From DAOUET01 sp034430155 (GTDB lineage Bacteria > Chloroflexota > Anaerolineae > Anaerolineales > UBA4823), in assembly GCA_034430155.1 (NCBI GenBank), contig DAOUET010000183.1, positions 1-11,411 on the forward strand: a stretch of DNA of 11,411 bases. Direction: 5' to 3'. Numbering within the stretch: position 1 is the first letter of the stretch; the number at the start of each line of letters is the position of its first letter. The position numbers and the translations under genes were made by a program. The notes beneath the pieces are model-generated. The model saw only the letters and a list, made by a program, of their open reading frames with translations. It ran no database searches and had not been told where the DNA came from. This document shows positions 1-7,576 of this stretch, one piece after another.

Positions 1-469
1 TAACCAAGTTGTTCACCCCTCTGCGTTTTAACACTCGATCAACTAGCCCTTTAAATTCAATGAATATTAAACCCTCCCGCGTGAGCACACGTTGTATTTC
101 ACATAGACGTCTCCGATCTCCACTCAAGCGCCAGATACCATTGCCCTCATTAATTAGTACTAATTGAGCGCTTCCCTCTAAAATTGGTAGAGTCGACATG
201 CCATCCGCAATAATCGCCTGGACCCCCATATCCTGGTATTGTTTCGCTCTACCCCTAAAATTCTTACAAGCCTCAATATCCTCACATACCACTGTCACAC
301 ATTGGCTTAATCGGGAAAGAGTAATTAAAGTTGAGATCGGCGGGAAACCGATGATCACGACATGATTCAAAACCAAGCTCGGCAATAAGAATATCCAATT
401 TGATCCCGCAACTTCCCCTTTCAGGTTAGAACCCGGAATAAAATCTGTCGCCAGCGTAACCTCAAGCAT
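1..469 (-). CDS. Methyltransferase-like protein, N-terminal part (runs off left edge)
   Basis: An open frame of 156 codons starts at ATG 469 and is still open at base 1, so only the N-terminus is visible. From about residue 37 the pattern resembles a class I SAM-methyltransferase Rossmann fold. A beta strand VVIIG is followed by a turn (41-44, GFPP), strand 2 ends in an acidic pair (VVCED, 60-64), AIIADG (85-90) follows, then strand LVLINE (103-108), a helix with many arginines and a strand LIFIEF (134-139). The glycine-rich SAM loop (normally GxGxG) is reduced to GFPP, so SAM binding is doubtful. The start is fixed by an in-frame TGA at 476-478, which is also the stop of the flippase gene, leaving a 6-nt gap. 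Only a weak AAAGGT lies upstream. It is probably the next gene of the polysaccharide operon. The C-terminal domain is unknown; a sugar- or phosphotransferase fusion would be possible. Confidence 0.7.
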   Translation of the reverse strand, partial: MLEVTLATDFIPGSNLKGEVAGSNWIFLLPSLVLNHVVIIGFPPISTLITLSRLSQCVTVVCEDIEACKNFRGRAKQYQDMGVQAIIADGMSTLPILEGSAQLVLINEGNGIWRLSGDRRRLCEIQRVLTREGLIFIEFKGLVDRVLKRRGVNNLV

Positions 470-475
470 TCTGGA

Positions 476-2068
476 TCACTCGACCTTTTTTCCGAAGAAA
501 TACTTCATCAATGGAAACCGTAAGAGTTCGGGGAAAGTTTGTTCTACGTTCAGAGAGTGGCGGTTAAGTCTCAATACAATTATTGAAACGATCGTGGCCA
601 CAGCAATACTTATGTATGCTGATGCCGAGGTAAATACCTGGAATAGGAAAAGGCTCATGGCACTCAGGCCGATAATTAAATACACCCTTAAATAGTGCCA
701 ATCAAATATATTAATACCCGTTCCAAACTTTAAACCAGCCTGCTTCAATAAGTTAAATATAACCAAAACGCTAAACGTGCCGATAGCTGCACCCATAGCC
801 CCATATATTGGGATCAAGATCAAGTTCACTCCCAAATTGAGTATCGCCACAAAAACATCAATCACTACGATATACTTCACCATTCCAAACACTTTTAATG
901 TCAAACCATTCTGACCAAGAGCAGCATTAAAGTAGTATCCGAACGAGAGCAATGCTAATATCAGAGCCGATTGTTCGTATCGTTCACTGAACAAGAGCAC
1001 TGTAATCGGCTTTGCAAGAGAGAAAGTTAGGGCAAAGATCGGGAAAGAGGCCACAGCGATCCAAATAGCGTTCTGCCAATAAAGATCGTTGACAGCTTCA
1101 CGGTCGTTCCGGGCAAACATGCGTGCTGCTGCAGGTGTAAACAATAGTCCAAAACTTGAAAGTACCAGCTGATTCAATTTTGCAGTAGGCTGGACGGCTC
1201 GTAAAGCAGCTACATCGACAAACCCATGAAAATGTTCTAACAGCACCGCATCCACAGAATTCATCACTACATACACCAAGTCTGAGGCCAATAGAGGAAC
1301 AGTAAATGCCAGGATGTCTCTTACGGGTATTTGGATAGATCGCCAATTTAAGTGTTGAAACAAATTTAAATCACGCAACACTTTTACCAAGACAACAGAG
1401 AAAATCACAACTGCTAAAACCGCAGCCGCTACATATCCACCAGCCAGGAATTTAACACCGCTATGACCATAAATCAAGAAAATCACTACTAAAAGTTTAA
1501 GGCCTGGTCCCAGCACATACTTGCGGAAGAAGATTGCAGAAGGCTTTGAAAATACCGCAAACATCCCCTCAAGCACGCCATCAAATGCTTGCACTGGCGA
1601 CAAGAAAATCATAATGAGTAGGAGCGCTACTGCCTGCTGGTCTTTTATAAATGTATTTAAGAGAAAACCTTGCAAGCCATAGAACAACAACACCATGGCT
1701 GCTCCTAAGGAAAACATAGTGCCAAGCACCATAAAAATGGTGCCAAACATTTTGTTATAATCTCGCTGTTCGTGATAGATTGGCACAAAACGAGTAATCG
1801 CCCGATCTAGACCAAATGTTGCGATTGTCTCACCCACTGCCACAATTGAAAGTGCATAAGCAAAAGCGCCAAAATCACTCTTCGCCAGGTATCGTACGAT
1901 CATAACCTGAATGACGAAATTAACCCCTTTAGATAGAAATTGGCCAAGAAGTAAAAGACTCGATCCCCGTATCTGACGTCTGGTCGCAGTATGTTTTACT
2001 TTCTTTGCAGCTTCATTTTGCACAAGGTCACTAGAACCTTCAATCACCGATGTTGTTGTTGACCTCAT
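476..2068 (-). CDS. Wzx-type oligosaccharide flippase (MOP superfamily)
   Basis: A 530-residue polytopic membrane protein of the polysaccharide-biosynthesis/flippase family, which moves lipid-linked repeat units across the cytoplasmic membrane. A hydrophilic N-terminal tail of about 34 residues precedes the family's usual opening: a first helix (about 35-58), then YLAKSDFGAFAYALS (60-74) and GLDRAITRFVP (86-96), both typical of Wzx-like proteins. Some 12-14 hydrophobic segments follow, with a short basic cytoplasmic tail. At 530 residues it is slightly longer than the usual 450-500, owing to the two tails. The ATG at 2068 has AAAGGAT about 13 bases upstream and lies inside the end of the polymerase gene, overlapping it by 29 nt, so coupled translation is likely. 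The neighbouring polymerase supports a Wzx/Wzy pathway. The substrate cannot be read from sequence. Confidence 0.92.
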   Translation of the reverse strand: MRSTTTSVIEGSSDLVQNEAAKKVKHTATRRQIRGSSLLLLGQFLSKGVNFVIQVMIVRYLAKSDFGAFAYALSIVAVGETIATFGLDRAITRFVPIYHEQRDYNKMFGTIFMVLGTMFSLGAAMVLLFYGLQGFLLNTFIKDQQAVALLLIMIFLSPVQAFDGVLEGMFAVFSKPSAIFFRKYVLGPGLKLLVVIFLIYGHSGVKFLAGGYVAAAVLAVVIFSVVLVKVLRDLNLFQHLNWRSIQIPVRDILAFTVPLLASDLVYVVMNSVDAVLLEHFHGFVDVAALRAVQPTAKLNQLVLSSFGLLFTPAAARMFARNDREAVNDLYWQNAIWIAVASFPIFALTFSLAKPITVLLFSERYEQSALILALLSFGYYFNAALGQNGLTLKVFGMVKYIVVIDVFVAILNLGVNLILIPIYGAMGAAIGTFSVLVIFNLLKQAGLKFGTGINIFDWHYLRVYLIIGLSAMSLFLFQVFTSASAYISIAVATIVSIIVLRLNRHSLNVEQTFPELLRFPLMKYFFGKKVE

Positions 2069-3626
2069 TATTACTGTGGTTATCCTTTATTCGTTTTGTT
2101 TTGCCTAAGATTTTCATTTCTTCCTGCGTAATTATTCCAAGGGGTATGCTAGCATGTGACTGGTTCTTAAAGATATAAATCAGAGCTCCTGCTAATGACA
2201 TGATGATCCAAAAGAAGCGTATATATCCCATGTGTAAGAAAAGCCCCGTCGTGATGTAGCATACGATCGCTAAGATAAAACCTGTCGCTAAATTCGCTAA
2301 ATAGGGACGGCTTTTCATCCAGCCTCTCCTAGCCCTTGATAAATCCCGCAGCGTTACGTATAGAATCGCTAAGAAACAGAGCAATCCTAATCCCCCTGAT
2401 TCTGCAGCCAACCCCGGAAATAGACTGTGTGCCTGTCGGGTAGCGGCAAGCACTCGTAATCCCACCAGCTTGGCATAATCCTGGTAATAATATCTAAACA
2501 TTCCTGGACCAACCCCGATTATCGGATGGTCGACAAAAACTAGAACAGCTGACATCATCTCGGTAAGCCTACTCTGGGTTGAACTATCAGCTTGACTAAT
2601 GCTCGTACTACTATTCGCAGATACTAGATTCGAAAGTAATTCTAACGAAGTCAAACGGGCACCAAATTGAGGAACAAGCTGCAAAAGTAAAAATATTCCC
2701 AAGACAATGATAGCTAATTGGTAGAACTTGATGTATCGTAAGAGAGCCATGATGACGATCATCAGCACAAAGCCTACTGCGGCACCACGAGAGAAAGTCA
2801 AAAGAACTCCAACAGAAATGAGCCCAGTTGCTACCAACGCAGTAATTTGCAACAATTTCGATCGCTCACCCCAAAAAATGACCAATCCCAATGGCACAAG
2901 CATAAGCATTACTTGTGCATAACGGTTTTGTTCGCCTATCGGACCTGCCAGGCGTGGCTGCACTGCTTCACCCAATAACAACTCCTGGCCGGTTCCAAAA
3001 GCGGCATTGCTAACCTGAGCAAACCCACCGTAATTATTGTCAAATGTATTTGTGACCTGTTGGTAGCCAGACAAACCGCCGATCAATGCTCCACCAATAA
3101 GAAGCGCCCAGGTGACGCGCCTCAACATCCTAGAATCGCGCACGACATTAGTGATCAGAAAATACAGCACTAATCCCTCGCTAACAAAGGTGAACACTTC
3201 TGAAAATGCGACATCAATTTTAATAGCTTGTATAGCTCCAACGATCTGGATTAAGAGATAGATAATAAGCAAACCCAGCATAGGATGAAAGATCAGCTTC
3301 TCCCGGCGGATCACCAAATAAATAGCTAAGGGGTTCATCAAGGCAAGCGGGACGGCAGCGCCCACGATAAAAGGTAAATTGTGATATTGAACAGCCACAG
3401 CTACCGCGTTCGTATATAAAACAACGAGAACAGCGATGGTGGTTATATCCGGCCACGCCAAAATCAAAACGGCTAGGACTATAATACCCACTAGGCCTAT
3501 CGCATACAAAGCATTGCGTGCACCTAAATATCCGATAGCTACGGAGGCAATCGCCACGCATATGAACACTACCAAGACTTTGCGCGTAGAGAAGAAAGAT
3601 TGAATTGGGTTATTGCTGATTAACAT
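2040..3626 (-). CDS. Wzy-like polysaccharide polymerase (O-antigen ligase family)
   Basis: A 528-residue integral membrane protein with about 11-13 hydrophobic segments, of the O-antigen ligase/polymerase superfamily (Wzy_C type). Visible family signatures are GPIGEQNRYA (228-237), TFSRGA (277-282), a large external loop (about 320-400) with HPIIGVGPG (367-375), and HSLFPGLAAESGGLGL (400-415), whose His and Gly-rich stretch are typical. Such enzymes join lipid-linked repeat units on the outer face of the membrane. With no lipid-A genes in view, polymerase is more likely than ligase. The tail from about residue 487 is hydrophilic and Asn/Lys-rich, and its last codons overlap the flippase start. 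The ATG at 3626 lies inside the GT2 gene (17-nt overlap) with no good ribosome site, which suggests translation by re-initiation. Confidence 0.88.
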   Translation of the reverse strand: MLISNNPIQSFFSTRKVLVVFICVAIASVAIGYLGARNALYAIGLVGIIVLAVLILAWPDITTIAVLVVLYTNAVAVAVQYHNLPFIVGAAVPLALMNPLAIYLVIRREKLIFHPMLGLLIIYLLIQIVGAIQAIKIDVAFSEVFTFVSEGLVLYFLITNVVRDSRMLRRVTWALLIGGALIGGLSGYQQVTNTFDNNYGGFAQVSNAAFGTGQELLLGEAVQPRLAGPIGEQNRYAQVMLMLVPLGLVIFWGERSKLLQITALVATGLISVGVLLTFSRGAAVGFVLMIVIMALLRYIKFYQLAIIVLGIFLLLQLVPQFGARLTSLELLSNLVSANSSTSISQADSSTQSRLTEMMSAVLVFVDHPIIGVGPGMFRYYYQDYAKLVGLRVLAATRQAHSLFPGLAAESGGLGLLCFLAILYVTLRDLSRARRGWMKSRPYLANLATGFILAIVCYITTGLFLHMGYIRFFWIIMSLAGALIYIFKNQSHASIPLGIITQEEMKILGKTKRIKDNHSNNEVNNNIGD

Positions 3627-4845
3627 CTTGGTGAACTACTGTTTTCGAGGGCACCTTTACCGTCATTGGAAGAACCCGCCTGTGCTCGCCTATCTCTTGA
3701 CGCTGTGGCTCCCAGCGGTCTATCTGGTAACCTCGCAGCACATTGATCAATGCTAATAGAGCAGCAGCATTTACCATACAGAAAAAAAAGGGCAATGAAA
3801 ATATTTTAAAACGTCCAATGCGTGTTCCGCCAAATGCGATTCCCACAACAGCACTGCTATAAAAACCTACTTGAGCGAGTGTAGCTCCTTGGTAAAGAAG
3901 TCCATCCTCCCACAGAAATGGGCTGACGAAAAATAGAACCAACAAGGGCAAGACCACTAGCCGCCTTAAAACCTTATGCGAAAAGAGTTGAAATGCGTAG
4001 AATCCATATCTAAATGGATTGAGCAGCTCGTGCATTACTAAGACAGCTCGGAGTCCGCGAGTAATTACCCGAACCTTACGATTAAATTCTACTCCGCTTG
4101 ATCCCGCTACCGGCTCGTAAGCAACCGCATCTGGGGCGAACACTAATCGGTATCCCTGTGCGATCACGCGTGTCGAAGTAACAAAATCATCGGTGACCCC
4201 ATCAGGAAGAGGTTGGTATAATTCCCGCCGAATTGCGTAGATAGCCCCAGTAGCTGAAATTGTATTGCCAGCATTGGATTGAGATTTTTTTAATCTCCGG
4301 TCGAACCTCCAGTAGCCTCTCTCACCATCTCCGGTCAATCCTGAGTTCGATCCCTCCAAATACTTTTGGTTTCCAGCCACACCGCCAACTTTTGAATCGG
4401 CAAAAGGTTGTACCAGGGATTTGATAGCATTCGGTGCGTACATACTGTTGGCATCCGAAAACACTAATATTTCCCCTGTTGAAGCTGATACAGCCGCGTT
4501 GAGAGCCTTTGCTTTTCCCACCCGTTGAAGTGATAACAAAGTAACTCCACGATCCTTATATTGCCTCACGATATTATCAGTTCCATCGTTCGAACCATCT
4601 GAAGCTATCAACACCTCTAACCGTTCTCGCGGATAATCAAGCGACAATATATTATTCAGCTTTGCCTCAATTCCTCTTACCTCGTTATAAGCTGCAATGA
4701 CAACGCTTACACTCGGTAATGGATCTAACTCGGTTAGCTTGTAAGGGTGTGGTCTGATCAATCCACGTAAAACGACCAAAGCAGGAAATAAGATATACGT
4801 ATAGGTGATCACCGTTATCGCTCCCCAAAAAAGAAAAAGGGTCAT
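3610..4845 (-). CDS. Membrane-anchored family 2 glycosyltransferase
   Basis: A processive-type GT-A glycosyltransferase of 411 residues. Order: an N-terminal helix (about 3-29), then the GT2 domain with IAAYNE (50-55), DGSNDGT (83-89, nucleotide binding), a DAN triplet in the DxD position (131-133), TGA (199-201), TDD (218-220, the likely base) and KVRVITRG (257-264) where synthases carry (Q/R)xxRW. Two or three hydrophobic segments follow (about 290-370). This layout resembles hyaluronan-synthase-like enzymes, but the missing RW argues for single-sugar addition rather than long processive synthesis. I chose ATG 4845 over the in-frame TTG one codon earlier because AGAGGT at 4852-4857 is 6 nt away. 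The stop of the GT4 gene and this start share one base (TGATG), which implies coupling. The donor sugar is unknown. Confidence 0.93.
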   Translation of the reverse strand: MTLFLFWGAITVITYTYILFPALVVLRGLIRPHPYKLTELDPLPSVSVVIAAYNEVRGIEAKLNNILSLDYPRERLEVLIASDGSNDGTDNIVRQYKDRGVTLLSLQRVGKAKALNAAVSASTGEILVFSDANSMYAPNAIKSLVQPFADSKVGGVAGNQKYLEGSNSGLTGDGERGYWRFDRRLKKSQSNAGNTISATGAIYAIRRELYQPLPDGVTDDFVTSTRVIAQGYRLVFAPDAVAYEPVAGSSGVEFNRKVRVITRGLRAVLVMHELLNPFRYGFYAFQLFSHKVLRRLVVLPLLVLFFVSPFLWEDGLLYQGATLAQVGFYSSAVVGIAFGGTRIGRFKIFSLPFFFCMVNAAALLALINVLRGYQIDRWEPQRQEIGEHRRVLPMTVKVPSKTVVHQDVNQQ

Positions 4846-6206
4846 CAACTCACCTCTTCGTTGAAGTGCTGTGTCAATCTAGCTGCGTTCTTGTTTAAGT
4901 CAAATTCAGCTAAAACTTTTTCTCTACCTGCTTTGCCAAAACGACTTCGCATGATCGAATCTTGATACAGGCGTTTCAGTGCGTTTGCAAGAGCTCTTCC
5001 ATCGCCTGGGGGAACTAGCAGACCATTCTCTCCATCCGTCACGAGCTCAGGAATGCCAGATATCTCGCTGGCAACAACAGGCACCGCACTGCTCATTGCT
5101 TCCATCAACACGACGGGAATCCCCTCACGACGACCATTTCCTGTCGGAACACTTGGCGTAGCCAAAACATCTGCTTGACATAATAGACCTCTGATCTCTT
5201 CTCGGGTAAGTTGCCCATGAAATTCCACCCTCGATGAAAGACCCGCCTTTAACACCTGCCCCTTCAACATCCCCTCATCGGGTCCATCACCTGCAAAATG
5301 GCAGGTAAATTCAAGCCCTCTCTCATGGAGCAGCTGGCAGGCTTGAATCAGATATGTTTGTCCTTTAACCTCGTGCAAGGTCCCAATGCACAAAATCATA
5401 AAGTGTTTATTATTTTCTCTGGATGATTCCTCTTCTTTTTGAGGGACAAAAACCCGGGTATCAACCCCGCAATGTATTACCTTTATTTTCTCAACGGACT
5501 TTCCATTACATTCCGCTATTATCAGATTTTTGTTATATTCTGAAATAGCCACTACAAAAGCTGCTTTAGATACCTTTTCTTGCAACATATGTCTGTCCCG
5601 ATGAAGATCAGAACCATGGGCAGTAAAACTAAAAGGTATACCGGTAAGGCAATGAATAATATAAGCTGCTGCTGCTGGATGACTGGCGAAATGGGCATGC
5701 ACGTGGTTAATCCCTTCAGACTCCATTACTCTTGCAAAGTAAACCGATTTTGGAAAGATGCCCAATCCTCCAAAGAAAAAACGGAAGCTTCCCCAATTTT
5801 CGCGCAGGATTGTCCACAAAGTGTTAAGATAAATTAATGGTTTGCGACCCAAGTAATATAAGTGAGCGCGCAGTATCGACCAGGAAATGAAGGGCGTGAA
5901 ATGTGCCCTTTCAACGAACGCTATGGCTTCCTGGTGCATCAAGCTTGTGCGTTCACGAAGCAGCGGATACAACTCGACTTCGACAAGCTGCTGCTCAACG
6001 GCCAACATCTCGTAGAGTATAAATGTCTCAGTAATCTTCGGAAAGCGAGACACAATATAGGCTACTTTTGTCCGCCCATCAATGGACTTTACAGAATGTC
6101 TTTGCTTCTTCAACAAAGCCTTATCTTCGCTGCCTTTTAGTGATCTCTTTTCAGTGATCGCTGATTCAACCGCTACACCTGTGCTGGTAGTTCTTTTTGT
6201 GTCCAT
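4845..6206 (-). CDS. Family 4 glycosyltransferase (GT-B fold)
   Basis: A cytoplasmic retaining glycosyltransferase of 453 residues. After a hydrophilic N-terminus of about 45 residues comes the acceptor domain with SRFPKITETFI (53-63), a signature of the colanic-acid WcaL/AmsK-like group, HVHAHFAS (168-175) and FTAHGSDLH (194-202). The donor domain has VIHCGVDTRVF (243-253), FAGDGP (304-309) and the E-x7-E pair (E361, E369) in REGIPVVLMEAMSS, followed by SGIPELV. A longer frame opens at 6311, but its first 35 codons overlap the preceding gene and lack family similarity. The ATG at 6206 follows the stop of the nucleotidyltransferase/kinase gene by 2 nt and is the likelier start. The role is to extend the lipid-linked repeat unit; the sugar and linkage are unknown. 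Confidence 0.93.
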   Translation of the reverse strand: MDTKRTTSTGVAVESAITEKRSLKGSEDKALLKKQRHSVKSIDGRTKVAYIVSRFPKITETFILYEMLAVEQQLVEVELYPLLRERTSLMHQEAIAFVERAHFTPFISWSILRAHLYYLGRKPLIYLNTLWTILRENWGSFRFFFGGLGIFPKSVYFARVMESEGINHVHAHFASHPAAAAYIIHCLTGIPFSFTAHGSDLHRDRHMLQEKVSKAAFVVAISEYNKNLIIAECNGKSVEKIKVIHCGVDTRVFVPQKEEESSRENNKHFMILCIGTLHEVKGQTYLIQACQLLHERGLEFTCHFAGDGPDEGMLKGQVLKAGLSSRVEFHGQLTREEIRGLLCQADVLATPSVPTGNGRREGIPVVLMEAMSSAVPVVASEISGIPELVTDGENGLLVPPGDGRALANALKRLYQDSIMRSRFGKAGREKVLAEFDLNKNAARLTQHFNEEVS

Positions 6207-6208
6207 GA

Positions 6209-7576
6209 TTAATACTTCTGGATCAAAGCGCCTTTTGTCCCAAAACTTCTCACAAATGCATTGGACGACTGGTCGAATTCCAGGCCTGCTTGCTGGAACA
6301 GATATCCGCACCAGATGAGAGCAGTCACTTGACGGCGCACGGCTTCAGCCTCCTGAGACGCGTCTACCACCAACATCTGAGGAAGAGAACCAGCTAGGTT
6401 TTTGTAACCCCTACGCTGCTTTTCCAGTAAATCAATGTTGTGCTCTCCTTTTCTCTTGAATAACAACTCACCCGGGGCATCTAATAAGAAGACGAGGTCT
6501 GGCGCTGGGCAGGCATTTGCTAATAGCCATCTTCGTAACCGCCTCAATCTACTCAAGCCCTCAACAGGGGTTAAAAGCGCGTCATAAGTGTAGCGATCGA
6601 ATATCACTAATCGCCTGCGCGCTTGGTGGAATCGGGCTCTCAAATACCGCCACCATTGCGTACTTAAACGCCATACGAAGCTGACTCCTGGCATTCGGGA
6701 GATTAATTGGTCTTTTGTTCCCTTCTGATAGAGCCCCATATAGATGATTTTGGTTGGGAAGTAAAAAGATTCACTTATGCCGGCAGCTAAAGTGGATTTA
6801 CCAGCACCATCCGGAGCCAGAATCGCAATCTTAACCGATCTGGGCCGGCTTGCATTAACCCATCTGTTCAGCCGCCGTGATATCCGCTCGCCTATCTGGT
6901 GCACAAGATACTCTACCCTATCCCTATCTATTAAACAGTCAGAAATGGTTTTTTGGTCTGCCAGTAATAAGCTCCATCCATCCGCGTCGATCAGTTCGAA
7001 TAGCTTTGACCAAGTCATATCTGGAGACCAATTCTCCGCCAGTAATTTCGTGAGATGGTCCTGGTCGACTACCTGATGGCGCAGAGCTATAATCCGTTGG
7101 CGATGGCTTTCTCTAAATTCACCCTTATCGAGCACACAATGGAGCAGCAGCGAAACCAACTCGTCGGCTGGAGAGGGCGCATAAACACCTCCAATATGTT
7201 GTCGACTTGCCAAACAACTATCCGCAAGCCTAGTTCGCAGTGCGTGAATCGGCTGACCATAAGCTACTTCCGTGACAACATCAAGTTTGAGCCAACAATC
7301 ACTCTCCTCTACGTAGGTGACAAAGAAATGATGGGGAAAATGACCCCGGCTTGGTAAACTTACAAACCCAATCTCTGCTAACAAGTCATATAACTGTTTG
7401 AATTGCTCCTTATAAACGAGGAGATCCACTTCACCGAATCCTGCAAGCTGTTTGAGTCTATCAATATCACGCATTAGGCAATATTGAATCTGCTTTGCGT
7501 CCATGGCCTCTAGGATGGAAATCAAACGTTTATACAAAGCGGTTTCTTGAAGTTCTTCAGGGGCACGAAAATTCAT
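6209..7576 (-). CDS. Nucleotidyltransferase-like / thymidylate-kinase-like fusion protein
   Basis: A soluble 455-residue two-domain protein. Residues about 15-235 resemble a minimal nucleotidyltransferase fold (NTP_transf_5-like): GEVDLLVY (48-55) supplies E49 and D51, and LKLDVV (97-102) supplies D99, a plausible metal triad, followed by a helical segment. Residues about 247-425 form a P-loop kinase domain like thymidylate kinase: APDGAGKST (254-262), FDRYTYD (326-332, the DR motif), VFLLDAP (362-368) and a basic lid with KRKGEHN (374-380). A real dTMP kinase would be about 210 residues, single-domain and away from a glycan operon, so a dTMP role is unlikely. Phosphorylation or nucleotidylation of a sugar, polyol or glycan precursor is an inference only. 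Its ATG overlaps the stop of the Wzz-like gene by 4 nt (ATGA). Confidence 0.82.
   Translation of the reverse strand: MNFRAPEELQETALYKRLISILEAMDAKQIQYCLMRDIDRLKQLAGFGEVDLLVYKEQFKQLYDLLAEIGFVSLPSRGHFPHHFFVTYVEESDCWLKLDVVTEVAYGQPIHALRTRLADSCLASRQHIGGVYAPSPADELVSLLLHCVLDKGEFRESHRQRIIALRHQVVDQDHLTKLLAENWSPDMTWSKLFELIDADGWSLLLADQKTISDCLIDRDRVEYLVHQIGERISRRLNRWVNASRPRSVKIAILAPDGAGKSTLAAGISESFYFPTKIIYMGLYQKGTKDQLISRMPGVSFVWRLSTQWWRYLRARFHQARRRLVIFDRYTYDALLTPVEGLSRLRRLRRWLLANACPAPDLVFLLDAPGELLFKRKGEHNIDLLEKQRRGYKNLAGSLPQMLVVDASQEAEAVRRQVTALIWCGYLFQQAGLEFDQSSNAFVRSFGTKGALIQKY

Noticed and set aside
6207..6311. Longer N-terminus for the GT4 gene starting at 6311
   Set aside because: The extra 35 residues overlap the preceding gene by about 100 nt and show no family similarity; ATG 6206 directly follows that gene's stop.
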